Assembly (NCBI GenBank): GCA_050480705.1
Contig: JBJHAX010000035.1
Span: 1-21,645 of the forward strand
Source: JBJHAX01 sp050480705
Lineage (GTDB): Bacteria > Actinomycetota > Nitriliruptoria > Nitriliruptorales > Nitriliruptoraceae
Reading direction: 5' to 3'
DNA: 21,645 bases
Positions 15,159 through 21,645 of the stretch are shown piece after piece; within the stretch, counting starts at the first letter, position 1; each line of letters starts with the position of its first letter. The notes under the pieces were generated by a model. It made no database searches. It saw only the letters and a list, made by a program, of their open reading frames with translations, and was not told where the DNA came from. The position numbers and the translations under genes are program-made.

Positions 15159-16631
15159 ATGGCGATCGACTTCCTCGCGATCGCGCCGGAGATCGCACTG
15201 ACGGTCACGGCGCTGATCGTGCTGACCGTCGACCTTGCGCTGCGTGGTGACGCGAAGCAGCTCGTCAACCCCGTCGCGGCGCTGGGCACGATCGTCGCGA
15301 TCGGCTTCACCGTCTACCTGTGGGGCCAGGACCGCGCGACGTTCGGAACGAGCTTCGTCGTCGACGACTACGCCGTGGTGTTCAAGCTGCTGTTCCTGGG
15401 CAGCCTGCTCGCGATCCTGGGGATCAGCTGGCGGTTCTTCGCCGAAGGCCGCTACTTCCAGGGCGAGTACTACTTCCTGCTCCTCACCTCGTTCATCGGC
15501 ATGCTGGTCATGCCCTCGGCACGCGACCTGCTGCTGCTCTTCGTCGCCGTCGAGACGGTGTCGATCCCCGCGTTCATCATGGCCGGGCTGCGAAAGCGCG
15601 ACCTGTACTCGTCGGAAGCGGCCCTGAAGTTCTTCCTGATCGGTGTTCTGTCGGTCGCGATGATGCTGTTCGGCATGTCGCTCGTCTACGGCTTCGCGGG
15701 CACCACCGACCTGGTCGGTATCGCCGAGGTGCTGCGCGCCTCCGAATCGGTGTCGCCGCTGCTGCTCGCGGGCACGATGCTCGTCATCGTCGGTTTCGGG
15801 TTCAAGGTGTCGGCGGTGCCGTTCCACTTCTGGGCACCCGACACCTACGCGGGTTCGCCGATGCCGGTGGCCGCAATGCTCGCGGTCGCCTCCAAGGCGG
15901 CCGGATTCGCCGGCCTGATCGCGGTCGCGTTCATCGCGTTCGAACCAGTCGCCGAGGTGTGGGCGCCGGTGCTCGGCGTCGTCGCGATCCTGACGATGAC
16001 GCTCGGCAACCTCGTCGCATTGCAGCAGCGGGACCTGATCCGCCTGCTCGCGTATTCCTCGGTCGCCCAGGCCGGCTACATGCTCATCCCGTTCGGGCTC
16101 GCGCGGTCCGGACCCGGTGCAGCTGCGGTCAACGACGCTGCGGTGCAGGCGATCCTGTTCTATCTCATCGCCTACGCGGTGATGAACATCGGCGCGTTCG
16201 GTGTGGCGATCGCCATCAACCGGCGCACCGGCCTGCGCGCGCTGCGCGACTATGCCGGCCTCGGGTCACGCAGCCCACTGATGGCGATCTCGATGACGGT
16301 GTTCCTGCTCAGTCTCGGCGGCGCGCCACCCACCGTGGGGCTGTGGGCGAAGTTCGCGATCGTCCAGGCCGCGCTGACCGACGTCACCCCGTTCGCCATC
16401 GTGCTGATGGTGTTCCTCATCGTGAACTCGGTGATCGCGTTCTTCTACTACCTCAAGGTCGTCAAGACCATGTGGATGGATGAGGCACCAGCCGACGCGC
16501 CGAACCTGCAGCCAGGCTTCAACCTGTCGATGGTCACCTTCGTCCTGATGGCCGGGACCGTGGTGCTCGGCATCCTTCCCGGCCTGATCTCGTCGGCGAC
16601 GTCGCTGACCGGCATCGCCGCTGCCGGCTGA
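15159..16631 (+). CDS. nuoN: NADH-quinone oxidoreductase subunit N (second operon)
   Basis: Third antiporter-like subunit, 490 residues. Signatures are Glu in VAVETVSIPAFIMAGLRKRD, SSEAALKFFLIGVLS, Lys in GFGFKVSAVPFHFWAPDTYAGSP, Lys in VASKAAGFAGL, QQRDLIRLLAYSSVAQAGY and GLWAKFAIVQAA. AGGAGG (15142-15147) lies 11 nt before the ATG at 15159 but only 2 nt before an in-frame GTG at 15150. I take the ATG, though the GTG (three residues longer) cannot be excluded. The 55-nt gap after nuoM holds only a small GGGG/CCCC hairpin. It is the last nuo gene; a strong hairpin follows 60 nt downstream. Confidence 0.95.
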   Translation: MAIDFLAIAPEIALTVTALIVLTVDLALRGDAKQLVNPVAALGTIVAIGFTVYLWGQDRATFGTSFVVDDYAVVFKLLFLGSLLAILGISWRFFAEGRYFQGEYYFLLLTSFIGMLVMPSARDLLLLFVAVETVSIPAFIMAGLRKRDLYSSEAALKFFLIGVLSVAMMLFGMSLVYGFAGTTDLVGIAEVLRASESVSPLLLAGTMLVIVGFGFKVSAVPFHFWAPDTYAGSPMPVAAMLAVASKAAGFAGLIAVAFIAFEPVAEVWAPVLGVVAILTMTLGNLVALQQRDLIRLLAYSSVAQAGYMLIPFGLARSGPGAAAVNDAAVQAILFYLIAYAVMNIGAFGVAIAINRRTGLRALRDYAGLGSRSPLMAISMTVFLLSLGGAPPTVGLWAKFAIVQAALTDVTPFAIVLMVFLIVNSVIAFFYYLKVVKTMWMDEAPADAPNLQPGFNLSMVTFVLMAGTVVLGILPGLISSATSLTGIAAAG

Positions 16632-16690
16632 GTCCGCCGCATCTGTCCGAGCACGCTGCGGCATCCCCTGAGCGGGCGCTGCCGCGCGTG

Positions 16691-16719
16691 CCCGGTTGCG
16701 CCGGGGCGGCGCAACCGGG
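16691..16719 (+). terminator. 12-bp perfect hairpin after nuoN
   Basis: The arms 16691-16702 and 16708-16719 are exact 12-bp reverse complements around the 5-nt loop GGGGC, beginning 60 nt after the nuoN stop. No long T-run follows (TTGCGTCC), which is common for GC-rich actinobacteria. It most likely ends or attenuates the nuo operon before htpX. Confidence 0.65.
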
Positions 16720-16809
16720 TTGCGTCCACCTCCCTTCGGTCCTGCCGAGGCTCGGGTGGGCGTCGGTACCCTCGCGGCGATCTGCCGGTACGACACGTGG
16801 AGGTTCACG

Positions 16810-17724
16810 ATGTTCCGAAGCGTGAAGACATTCATCCTGCTCGCGGCGCTGTCCGGGATCCTGCTCGTCATCGGCGCGATGCTCGACGGTGGTACCGGTT
16901 CGAACACCTGGCTGACCACGATGCTGTTCATCGCGCTTGGGATGAACGCGTTCTCGTTCTGGTTCTCCGACAAGCTCGCGATCAAGATGGCGCGGGCGCA
17001 GCCGATGGACGAACGCCGCTACGCCGACATCCACGCGATGGTGCGTGACCTCGCGCAGCGCGCCGGCCAGCCGGTTCCACGGCTGTACCTGTCACCATCG
17101 CCGCAGTTGAACGCGTTCGCGACCGGCCGCAGCCCGAGCAACGCAGCGGTGTGCCTCAACCAGGGGCTGATCGACGCGCTGAACCGTGACGAGCTCGAGG
17201 GTGTGATCGGCCACGAGCTCCAGCACGTCTACAACCGGGACATCCTGATCGGGTCGGTCGCCGCCGCGATCGCCACAGCAGTCACCTACCTGGCGCTGTT
17301 CCTGCGCTGGCTGCCACTGTTCGGATCGGGCGACAACCGGGGCCCGAACCCGCTGGTCGCGATCCTGGCGTCGATCATCGCGCCGATAGCGGCCATGGTC
17401 ATCCAGGCGTCGATCACCCGCTCACGCGAATCGTTGGCAGACCGCACCGGTGCCGAGCTCACGGGCAAACCGCTCGCGCTTGCGAGTGCGCTGGCCAAGC
17501 TCGAAGCCGGCAGCCGTGATCCGCGGCGCCTGCGTGCCGGAGGCACCCCCGCCGAGACGAACGCCGCGATGAACCACATGTACATCGCCGCGCCGTTCGG
17601 CGGCAGGGCCGCGATGCGGATGTTCTCGACGCATCCGCCGATCCCCGAACGCATCGCGGCGCTCGAGGAGCAGGCGCGCCGCATGGGCCAGATCGGGCCG
17701 TCGTCAGGCCACCGGGGATTCTGA
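16810..17724 (+). CDS. htpX: membrane zinc metalloprotease HtpX
   Basis: M48-family membrane protease of 304 residues that degrades misfolded membrane proteins. The zinc site is HELQH (His135, Glu136, His139) with a third ligand Glu207 in SRESLADRTGAEL. The C-terminal STHPPIPERIAAL is typical of the family. Four hydrophobic segments are seen: about residues 8-25, 33-53, 150-172 and 180-200. The ATG at 16810 follows GGAGG (16799-16803) by 6 nt, and the open frame upstream of it is not HtpX-like. A TACCCT element at 16767-16772 could be a -10, with a weak -35, so it may be transcribed separately from nuo. As I recall, htpX also follows a second nuo cluster in Streptomyces, so a link to quality control of the membrane complex is possible but unproven. 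Confidence 0.95.
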   Translation: MFRSVKTFILLAALSGILLVIGAMLDGGTGSNTWLTTMLFIALGMNAFSFWFSDKLAIKMARAQPMDERRYADIHAMVRDLAQRAGQPVPRLYLSPSPQLNAFATGRSPSNAAVCLNQGLIDALNRDELEGVIGHELQHVYNRDILIGSVAAAIATAVTYLALFLRWLPLFGSGDNRGPNPLVAILASIIAPIAAMVIQASITRSRESLADRTGAELTGKPLALASALAKLEAGSRDPRRLRAGGTPAETNAAMNHMYIAAPFGGRAAMRMFSTHPPIPERIAALEEQARRMGQIGPSSGHRGF

Positions 17725-17771
17725 GGGCACGCGCGGCGGAACGCGGATGCGTCGCGCCGTGTACGTGCGTT

Positions 17772-18605
17772 TCAGATCGGCGGGGCCGGCACGGCAGCCT
17801 CACGCCGGATCCAGCGGGTGAGCAGGACGAGCAGCACGACGAGCACGCTCACGCCCGCGGCCGCGACCCACACCCCGCCGCGGGCGAACGCGTCGCCGAG
17901 CACCCAGCCGGCACCGACGACCACGGCGAAGCTCAGCGCGGCTCCCGCCAGGTCTGCGACCAGGTAGCGGCGCGCACTCATGTCGGACAGGCCTGCCGCG
18001 GCGGCCAGCACCGTGGGTGGGAAGGCCGCCAGCCGGCCGAGCACGACGACCCACGGGCCGCGCCGGATGAGCACGCGGCGCGCCACCGCCAGGTGCCGTG
18101 GTGGGATCGCCCGGCGCAGCCACGAACGACCCTCGTCGGCGACCAGCGTCGCGTGGTAGGCGCGGGCGACGACGAAGAACGCCCAGACGGCGACGAGCAT
18201 CACCGGCAGGAACGCCGCGGCCAGCGCGAGCACGCTCGGCTCGCCCGACACGCGTGACACCGCGCCGCCGATCAGGAGGAACTCCTTCTGTGGGCGCAGC
18301 AGCACCAGCAGCAGGATCCGGTCCGACACCAGCACGGGGATGAGCGGCACGGCGACCAACGGCAGCGCCAGACGCGCGCCGACGAGCCCCACAGCCGGCA
18401 CCGTCAGCCACGTTGGTGGACTCGGTGGTGTCTCCACGAGCGGCAGCTGTGGTGTGGGCTGCGTGTGCGGGACGTCTGAAGAACCGCCGCGCCTCGAGGC
18501 GTCCGTGCGATGGTCGTCGGTGTGCACGGCGGGTGGTCTCCGTTGCTGGGGCGGGACGTCGTGCTTCGTCGGGATGTTCGTCGCGGTGGCGGCACCGGAC
18601 TGCAT
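17772..18605 (-). CDS. VTT/DedA-like integral membrane protein
   Basis: A predicted 277-residue membrane protein on the reverse strand. The best family clue is GPWVVVLGRLAAFPPTVLAAAAGLSDMSARRYL, read in pieces. It follows the DedA/VTT pattern of G-R-x-x-P, then AG-x-x-x-M and an aromatic-rich helix ending in GAGWVLGDAF. About five hydrophobic segments are present, and the last one ends in a short basic tail. The first 50 residues are Pro/Thr-rich and look disordered. The start is uncertain: ATG at 18605 fits the fall in third-position GC upstream, while a GTG at 18527 has GGAG 10 nt before it. DedA-type proteins act in envelope homeostasis or lipid scrambling; no substrate can be inferred here. 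It converges with htpX, with 47 nt between the stops. Confidence 0.6.
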   Translation of the reverse strand: MQSGAATATNIPTKHDVPPQQRRPPAVHTDDHRTDASRRGGSSDVPHTQPTPQLPLVETPPSPPTWLTVPAVGLVGARLALPLVAVPLIPVLVSDRILLLVLLRPQKEFLLIGGAVSRVSGEPSVLALAAAFLPVMLVAVWAFFVVARAYHATLVADEGRSWLRRAIPPRHLAVARRVLIRRGPWVVVLGRLAAFPPTVLAAAAGLSDMSARRYLVADLAGAALSFAVVVGAGWVLGDAFARGGVWVAAAGVSVLVVLLVLLTRWIRREAAVPAPPI

Positions 18606-19070
18606 CCTGCAATCACGCGATCCCGTCTTCCGGGCGGCGACGCGTCGCGGAGGGCGAGTTGGTGATCGGTTCGCAGTCGCGTTCGACGCTGTCAAGCTCG
18701 CGCCGGGGCCGCAAGCGTAACGCTCGACGGTCACCGTCCCCGACACCACGCGTGCGACGTGACTCGAACGTGCCTGGCCGGCGGCACCGTGCGGTCGCCG
18801 CGGACGCCGGTGCGGCCGCTGACAGCGTTCACGCATGCACTCGGCGGGGTCTGAAGACGGCTCCGGTGTCCCGGGAGCGCACGTGGCGCACACAGCGGGG
18901 AGGCTGCCGAACATTCCGCAGGACGCCCGACGTTGCGAGGAGTACAACAACAACAGGCTCTCGTCAGGGAGTCTGCGGCCAGCTCTCGAGGCAGGCCGCC
19001 GGTGTCATCGGGTCGCGAGCAGCGCCCGTGGGACCTCGAAGCGGGTTGCCCCGCCGCTGCCCACGCTGCC

Positions 19071-19088
19071 GTCTGACGGCTGTCAGGC
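19071..19088 (+). promoter_or_regulatory. stem-loop upstream of the cupredoxin gene
   Basis: CTGAC (19073-19077) and GTCAG (19082-19086) pair around GGCT, and the RNA stem extends to 7 bp with one G-U pair. It lies about 55 nt before the start codon. Its function is unknown; it may be a leader structure or a protein-binding palindrome. Confidence 0.3.
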
Positions 19089-19098
19089 CCGTGACGAG

Positions 19099-19123
19099 CG
19101 GGCGCGCACTTTCCGTGCGCCCG
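19099..19123 (+). promoter_or_regulatory. bulged inverted repeat just before the cupredoxin gene
   Basis: CGGGCGCGCAC pairs with GTGCGCCCG around TTTCC, with a 2-nt bulge in the left arm, 20 nt before the GTG start. It could mask the nearby GAGGG ribosome binding site or act as an operator. The evidence is structural only. Confidence 0.3.
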
Positions 19124-19142
19124 TCGAGGACGGTGAGGGCCA

Positions 19143-19967
19143 GTGGAAACGATGGAACGTGTGGGTGATACGACGGCCGGACAGACCCGTCCGGTCTACA
19201 CGCGCGTGCAGGTGTCCGGACTCGTGCTCGCGGCCGCGACGATGCTGGTCGTCGCAGTGGTCGCGGTGGTCACGAATCCGGCATCTATAGGAGAGGTCGC
19301 AGGGTTCATCGCCCCGTTCGCTGGCGGGTCGCTCATCGCGGCCTGGCTGGCATGGAAATTCGGAACCTGGGCGAAGATCGTCGGAGTGCTCGTCGGTCTG
19401 GTGATCGGCGTCATGATGTTCTGGGCCGTCTTCGGCCTCTTCGAGATCGACAACTTCGTCGACTTCGCGTTCGGTGTCGGTGTCCCGGTCGGGGTGCTGC
19501 TGGCCGTATTCGGTGGCGTCGCCGCGGTCATGTCGTCACGCAAGGGTCGCTTGGCGGCGGAGGCGACCCAGGGTGAGCGCAGGCTGCTGCGCACGCTGGG
19601 CGCCGTGATCGTGGTCGCGCTCGTCGTGTCCGCGGTGCTGACCATGCTGGGTCGGACCACGGTCGACCCAGCGGCCGCCGCCGGAGCGACACACGTCGAG
19701 ATGGTCGACTTCGAGTTCGAACCGTCGCCGATCGAGGTGTCGAGCGCCGATGGGCGCATCGTCGTCGTCAACCGCGACGCGTTCGTGCACGACCTGACCG
19801 TGCCGGCCCTGGACGCCGAGGTGCGCCTCACGGGCGGCTCGTCGGGCATGGTCGACCTCACCGGCGCCGCACCCGGCGTCTACACGGCGTACTGCACGCT
19901 GCACAGCGACGTTCGCGTCGACGATCCCGCCGAGGCGGGGATGGCCGTGGCGTTGATCGTCAACTGA
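19143..19967 (+). CDS. membrane protein with C-terminal cupredoxin domain
   Basis: A 274-residue protein with five predicted transmembrane helices (about residues 22-45, 50-70, 74-98, 105-130 and 146-170) and a beta-rich domain from about 182 to the end. That domain looks like a cupredoxin. Possible type 1 copper ligands are His216 (FVHDLTVP), Cys251 and His254 (YCTLHSD) and Met267 (AGMAVALIV). In plastocyanin-like proteins the Met usually follows the second His by about five residues; here the gap is 13, so the site may be altered. The domain most likely faces outside and could carry electrons or bind copper. The start is uncertain: GTG at 19143 (GAGGG 3 nt upstream) or ATG at 19152. It is not obviously co-transcribed with neighbours. 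Confidence 0.7.
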   Translation: METMERVGDTTAGQTRPVYTRVQVSGLVLAAATMLVVAVVAVVTNPASIGEVAGFIAPFAGGSLIAAWLAWKFGTWAKIVGVLVGLVIGVMMFWAVFGLFEIDNFVDFAFGVGVPVGVLLAVFGGVAAVMSSRKGRLAAEATQGERRLLRTLGAVIVVALVVSAVLTMLGRTTVDPAAAAGATHVEMVDFEFEPSPIEVSSADGRIVVVNRDAFVHDLTVPALDAEVRLTGGSSGMVDLTGAAPGVYTAYCTLHSDVRVDDPAEAGMAVALIVN

Positions 19968-19979
19968 CCGGGCAGGAAG

Positions 19980-20030
19980 CGGCGGTCGGGGTGTTGCGAC
20001 GTGTCCAGCAGGCAGCCCCCCGACCCGCCG
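19980..20030. terminator. bulged long hairpin between convergent genes
   Basis: CGGCGGTCGGGG (19980-19991) pairs with CCCCGACCCGCCG (20018-20030) with a single bulged C. The intervening 26 nt contain a smaller TGTTG/CAGCA pairing. It sits between the convergent cupredoxin gene and yajQ, a natural place for a bidirectional terminator. Confidence 0.45.
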
Positions 20031-20042
20031 ACACGAATGGCG

Positions 20043-20537
20043 TCAGGAGCGGTAGTTGGTGAAGCGCAGGGGCGCGTCGTGGTCCTTGCCGCGCACCATC
20101 GCCTGGATCTCCTGCAGATCGTCGCGCTTCTTGCCGCTGACCCGGATCCGGTCACCCATGTTCGTGGGCGTGACCTTGAGCTTGGTCGCCTTGATGTCCT
20201 TCACGATCTGCTTGGCGAGATCCTGAGGCAGCGTGGTGACGAGTGCGACGTCGATGCGGCTGCGCCCGCCGGAGACGTCCCGCGGTTCGGTGATCTCGAG
20301 TGCCTTGAGCGACACCTTGCGCTTCACGCACTTGTCCTTGAGGACCTCCAGCGCCGCACGTGCGCGATCCTCGGAGGACGACTCCACCTGGATCGCCTCG
20401 TCGGACGCCCATGCGATCACTGTCGAGGTGTCACGGAAGTCGAAACGCGTTCCCACTTCGCGCGCAGCCTGGTTGATCGCGTTGTCGACCTCCTGGCGGT
20501 CGACCCCCGCTTCGATGTCGAAACTCGACTCGGTCAC
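20043..20537 (-). CDS. yajQ: YajQ family nucleotide-binding protein
   Basis: A soluble protein of 164 residues, the normal length of the family. Signatures are SSFDIEAGVDRQEVDNAINQA, TRFDFRDT, CVKRKVSLKALE, AKQIVKDIKATKLKV, GDRIRVSGKKRDDLQEI and the C-terminal PLRFTNYRS. Members of this family bind nucleotides, and some bind cyclic di-GMP in other bacteria; whether this one does is unknown. The GTG start has AAGGAG 7 nt upstream (reverse strand), and a TTCACC-17-TAGGCT promoter lies about 45 nt before it. It is divergent from the MBL-fold gene. Confidence 0.95.
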   Translation of the reverse strand: MTESSFDIEAGVDRQEVDNAINQAAREVGTRFDFRDTSTVIAWASDEAIQVESSSEDRARAALEVLKDKCVKRKVSLKALEITEPRDVSGGRSRIDVALVTTLPQDLAKQIVKDIKATKLKVTPTNMGDRIRVSGKKRDDLQEIQAMVRGKDHDAPLRFTNYRS

Positions 20538-20582
20538 CGAACGGCTCCTTGGGAAGATGCGACGCCACGTGACTCGAAGTCC

Positions 20583-20611
20583 AGCCTAGTGAGCCGTGTG
20601 AGGATGGTGAA
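20583..20611 (-). promoter_or_regulatory. candidate yajQ promoter
   Basis: On the reverse strand TTCACC (20611-20606) and TAGGCT (20588-20583) are separated by 17 nt. Transcription would start near 20576, giving a leader of about 40 nt with AAGGAG before the yajQ GTG. Confidence 0.5.
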
Positions 20612-20635
20612 CGTGGCAGCGCACCTGCCTACCCT
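20607..20635 (+). promoter_or_regulatory. candidate promoter of the MBL-fold gene
   Basis: GTGAAC (20607-20612), a 17-nt spacer and TACCCT (20630-20635). The -35 box overlaps the yajQ -35 box on the other strand. The same TACCCT hexamer is found before htpX. The -35 is imperfect. Confidence 0.35.
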
Positions 20636-20704
20636 TCCGGTTGGCAGGGGCGACGGACACCCGCTCCGGCCACGCCACTGACCCGATCGATCGAGGAGCA
20701 GCGC

Positions 20705-21328
20705 GTGACGATCAGGATCACCAAGTACCCGCAGTCGTGTCTGGTCGTGGAGACCGCTGACCTGCGCCTGCTGCTCGACCCGGGCGTGTACCTGCTCGAT
20801 CAGTTCAACGCCGACGACTTCGCCTCCATCGACGCGGTCCTTGTGACACACCGGCATCAGGACCATCTCGAGATGCGCATCGTCGAACCGCTCGTCGAGC
20901 GCGGGGCGCGGCTGATCGGCAACGCCGACGTCGCCGATGCCGTCGGTTCGGGATATGACATGACCGTGCTCGCCGACGGTGAGGAAACCGACATCGACGG
21001 TGTGCGGGTGCGTGCACACGACATCGATCACTGCCCGATGGTGGACGGCACGCCCGGCCCGCCCAACACCGGATTCGTCATCGGCGACCGGCTGCTGCAC
21101 CCCGGCGATGGCGTTGAAGCTCCCGTCCGAGCCGACGTGATCGCCGTCCCGATCGCCGGTCCGAGCATCAGCATGCGCGACGCCTACATGATGATCGAGG
21201 CAGCAGGATCGGCGCATGCGATCCCGATGCACTACGACGGGTTCATTGCCCGGCCCGAGCAGCTCGAGCAGTCGTGCGACATCGCCGAGGTCCACGTCCT
21301 CGGCAACGGCGCATCCGTCACGCTCTGA
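20705..21328 (+). CDS. MBL-fold metal-dependent hydrolase, UlaG-like
   Basis: A metallo-beta-lactamase-fold protein of 207 residues. The metal motif is HRHQDH (His49, His51, Asp53, His54), with further candidate ligands Asp135 in HPGDG and His176 in PMHYDG. The short, compact form with KYPQSCLVVE at the start resembles UlaG/YtnP-type and other small MBL hydrolases. The substrate cannot be told from sequence. The GTG at 20705 follows GAGGAG (20693-20698) by 6 nt. It lies between yajQ (divergent) and the tRNA genes and probably forms a single-gene transcript. Confidence 0.87.
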   Translation: MTIRITKYPQSCLVVETADLRLLLDPGVYLLDQFNADDFASIDAVLVTHRHQDHLEMRIVEPLVERGARLIGNADVADAVGSGYDMTVLADGEETDIDGVRVRAHDIDHCPMVDGTPGPPNTGFVIGDRLLHPGDGVEAPVRADVIAVPIAGPSISMRDAYMMIEAAGSAHAIPMHYDGFIARPEQLEQSCDIAEVHVLGNGASVTL

Positions 21329-21359
21329 AGGCGCGCGGGGTCGGCGGCGGCCGGGGCGT

Positions 21360-21388
21360 TTGCCGGGGTGTTCGCCGGTCCGTATCCT
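21360..21388 (+). promoter_or_regulatory. candidate tRNA-Tyr promoter
   Basis: TTGCCG (21360-21365), a 17-nt spacer and TATCCT (21383-21388) make a good housekeeping promoter. The predicted start near 21395 is about 24 nt before the tRNA-Tyr 5' end. Confidence 0.6.
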
Positions 21389-21418
21389 CCCCGCCGGCCC
21401 TTCACGGGTCGAGTACCC

Positions 21419-21500
21419 GGAGGGATGCCCGAGCGGCCAAAGGGACCTGGCTGTAAACCAGGCGGCTCAGCCTTCGCAGGTTCGAATCCTGCTCCCTCCA
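21419..21500 (+). tRNA. tRNA-Tyr (anticodon GUA)
   Basis: The acceptor arms GGAGGGA (21419-21425) and TCCCTCC (21493-21499) pair exactly, with discriminator A at 21500. The anticodon stem CCTGG/CCAGG encloses CTGTAAA with anticodon GTA at 21453-21455. A long variable arm (GCGGCTCAGCCTTCGC region) marks it as a class II tRNA, as expected for bacterial tRNA-Tyr. The T-loop TTCGAAT is present. The 3' CCA is not encoded. Confidence 0.97.
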
Positions 21501-21535
21501 CCCACCGCGCCGTGCGGTACCCGGTCGCGCCCCGG

Positions 21536-21565
21536 TTCGACGCTGTCCGGGGCGCTGGCTACGCT
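21536..21565 (+). promoter_or_regulatory. candidate tRNA-Thr promoter
   Basis: TTCGAC (21536-21541), an 18-nt spacer and TACGCT (21560-21565) lie in the 79-nt gap between the tRNAs. The predicted start is about 8 nt before the tRNA-Thr 5' end. Co-transcription with tRNA-Tyr is also possible. Confidence 0.4.
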
Positions 21566-21579
21566 GCGCGGCCGCACCC

Positions 21580-21645
21580 GCCCTGGTAGCTCAGTCGGCA
21601 GAGCACATCCATGGTAAGGATGGGGTCCGCGGTTCGATTCCGCGC
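21580..21645 (+). tRNA. tRNA-Thr (anticodon GGU), 3' end cut by window edge
   Basis: The 5' acceptor strand GCCCTGG (21580-21586) is followed by TAGCTCAGTCGGCAGAGC (D arm), the anticodon stem CATCC/GGATG with loop ATGGTAA (GGT at 21613-21615), and a complete T arm with TTCGATT. Only the last bases of the acceptor stem and the discriminator lie beyond the window. Confidence 0.94.

Larger units (their letters stand above)
18606..19142. other. gene-poor stretch between divergent genes
   Basis: This stretch of 537 nt lies between the divergently transcribed VTT/DedA-like and cupredoxin genes. Several frames stay open, but their translations are Arg/Ser-rich without hydrophobic segments or known motifs, and third-position GC is lower than in the neighbours. 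I see no convincing gene. It holds an ACAACAACAACA run near 18945 and two inverted repeats near its right end (19071-19088 and 19099-19123). Confidence 0.55.

Noticed and set aside
16696..16809. Upstream extension of the htpX frame
   Set aside because: It would start inside the terminator hairpin; GGAGG is ideally placed for the ATG at 16810, where HtpX similarity begins.
17725..17771. Terminator between htpX and the reverse-strand VTT/DedA-like gene
   Set aside because: The sequence is rich in CG and GC steps but I could not build a clean stem of useful length.
18835..19290. Forward open frame of 151 codons overlapping the cupredoxin gene start
   Set aside because: Arg/Ser-rich with no hydrophobic or conserved segment, and its second half is an out-of-frame reading of a real membrane protein.

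Overview
The window is a GC-rich, densely packed bacterial chromosome segment. Frequent GTG starts, 4-nt start/stop overlaps, a mycobacterial-type Ung and a second nuo cluster followed by htpX all point to an actinobacterium. I recall the same nuo2-htpX order from Streptomyces. The class cannot be fixed from the sequence alone.

Layout. (1) 1-4865: the end of a first respiratory complex I operon (truncated nuoL, then nuoM and nuoN), overlapping a long-chain polyprenyl diphosphate synthase, followed by uracil-DNA glycosylase ung (4867-5571). (2) 5675-16631: a second, complete gene set in the order nuoA-B-C-D-H-I-J-K-L-M-N. It has no nuoE, nuoF or nuoG; nuoD and nuoH overlap by 4 nt, so nothing was missed between them. 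A 12-bp perfect hairpin closes the operon, and htpX follows. (3) 17772-20537: a reverse-strand VTT/DedA-like membrane protein, a gene-poor stretch of about 540 nt, a five-helix membrane protein ending in a cupredoxin domain, and reverse-strand yajQ. (4) 20705-21645: an MBL-fold hydrolase, tRNA-Tyr(GUA), and tRNA-Thr(GGU) cut off by the window edge.

How the genes fit together. The second nuo set encodes the membrane proton-pumping arm (A,H,J,K,L,M,N) and the connecting Fe-S arm (B,C,D,I) of a complex I, but not the NADH-oxidising module. The electron donor must therefore be something other than NADH through NuoF, or the module must be borrowed from the first operon. The prenyl synthase probably makes the menaquinone side chain, that is, the acceptor of both complexes.

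The most interesting signal is that the second complex departs from the canonical sequence where quinone and cluster N2 sit. NuoD has Trp in place of the headgroup-binding Tyr and Glu in place of a nearby Asp. NuoH has PIADSE in place of PEAExE. NuoB has two extra cysteines. NuoC and NuoI carry long charged C-terminal tails, and the NuoC tail is built from five copies of a 24-bp tandem repeat. Together these suggest a distinct clade of 11-subunit complex I with altered quinone chemistry and an unknown electron-input partner.
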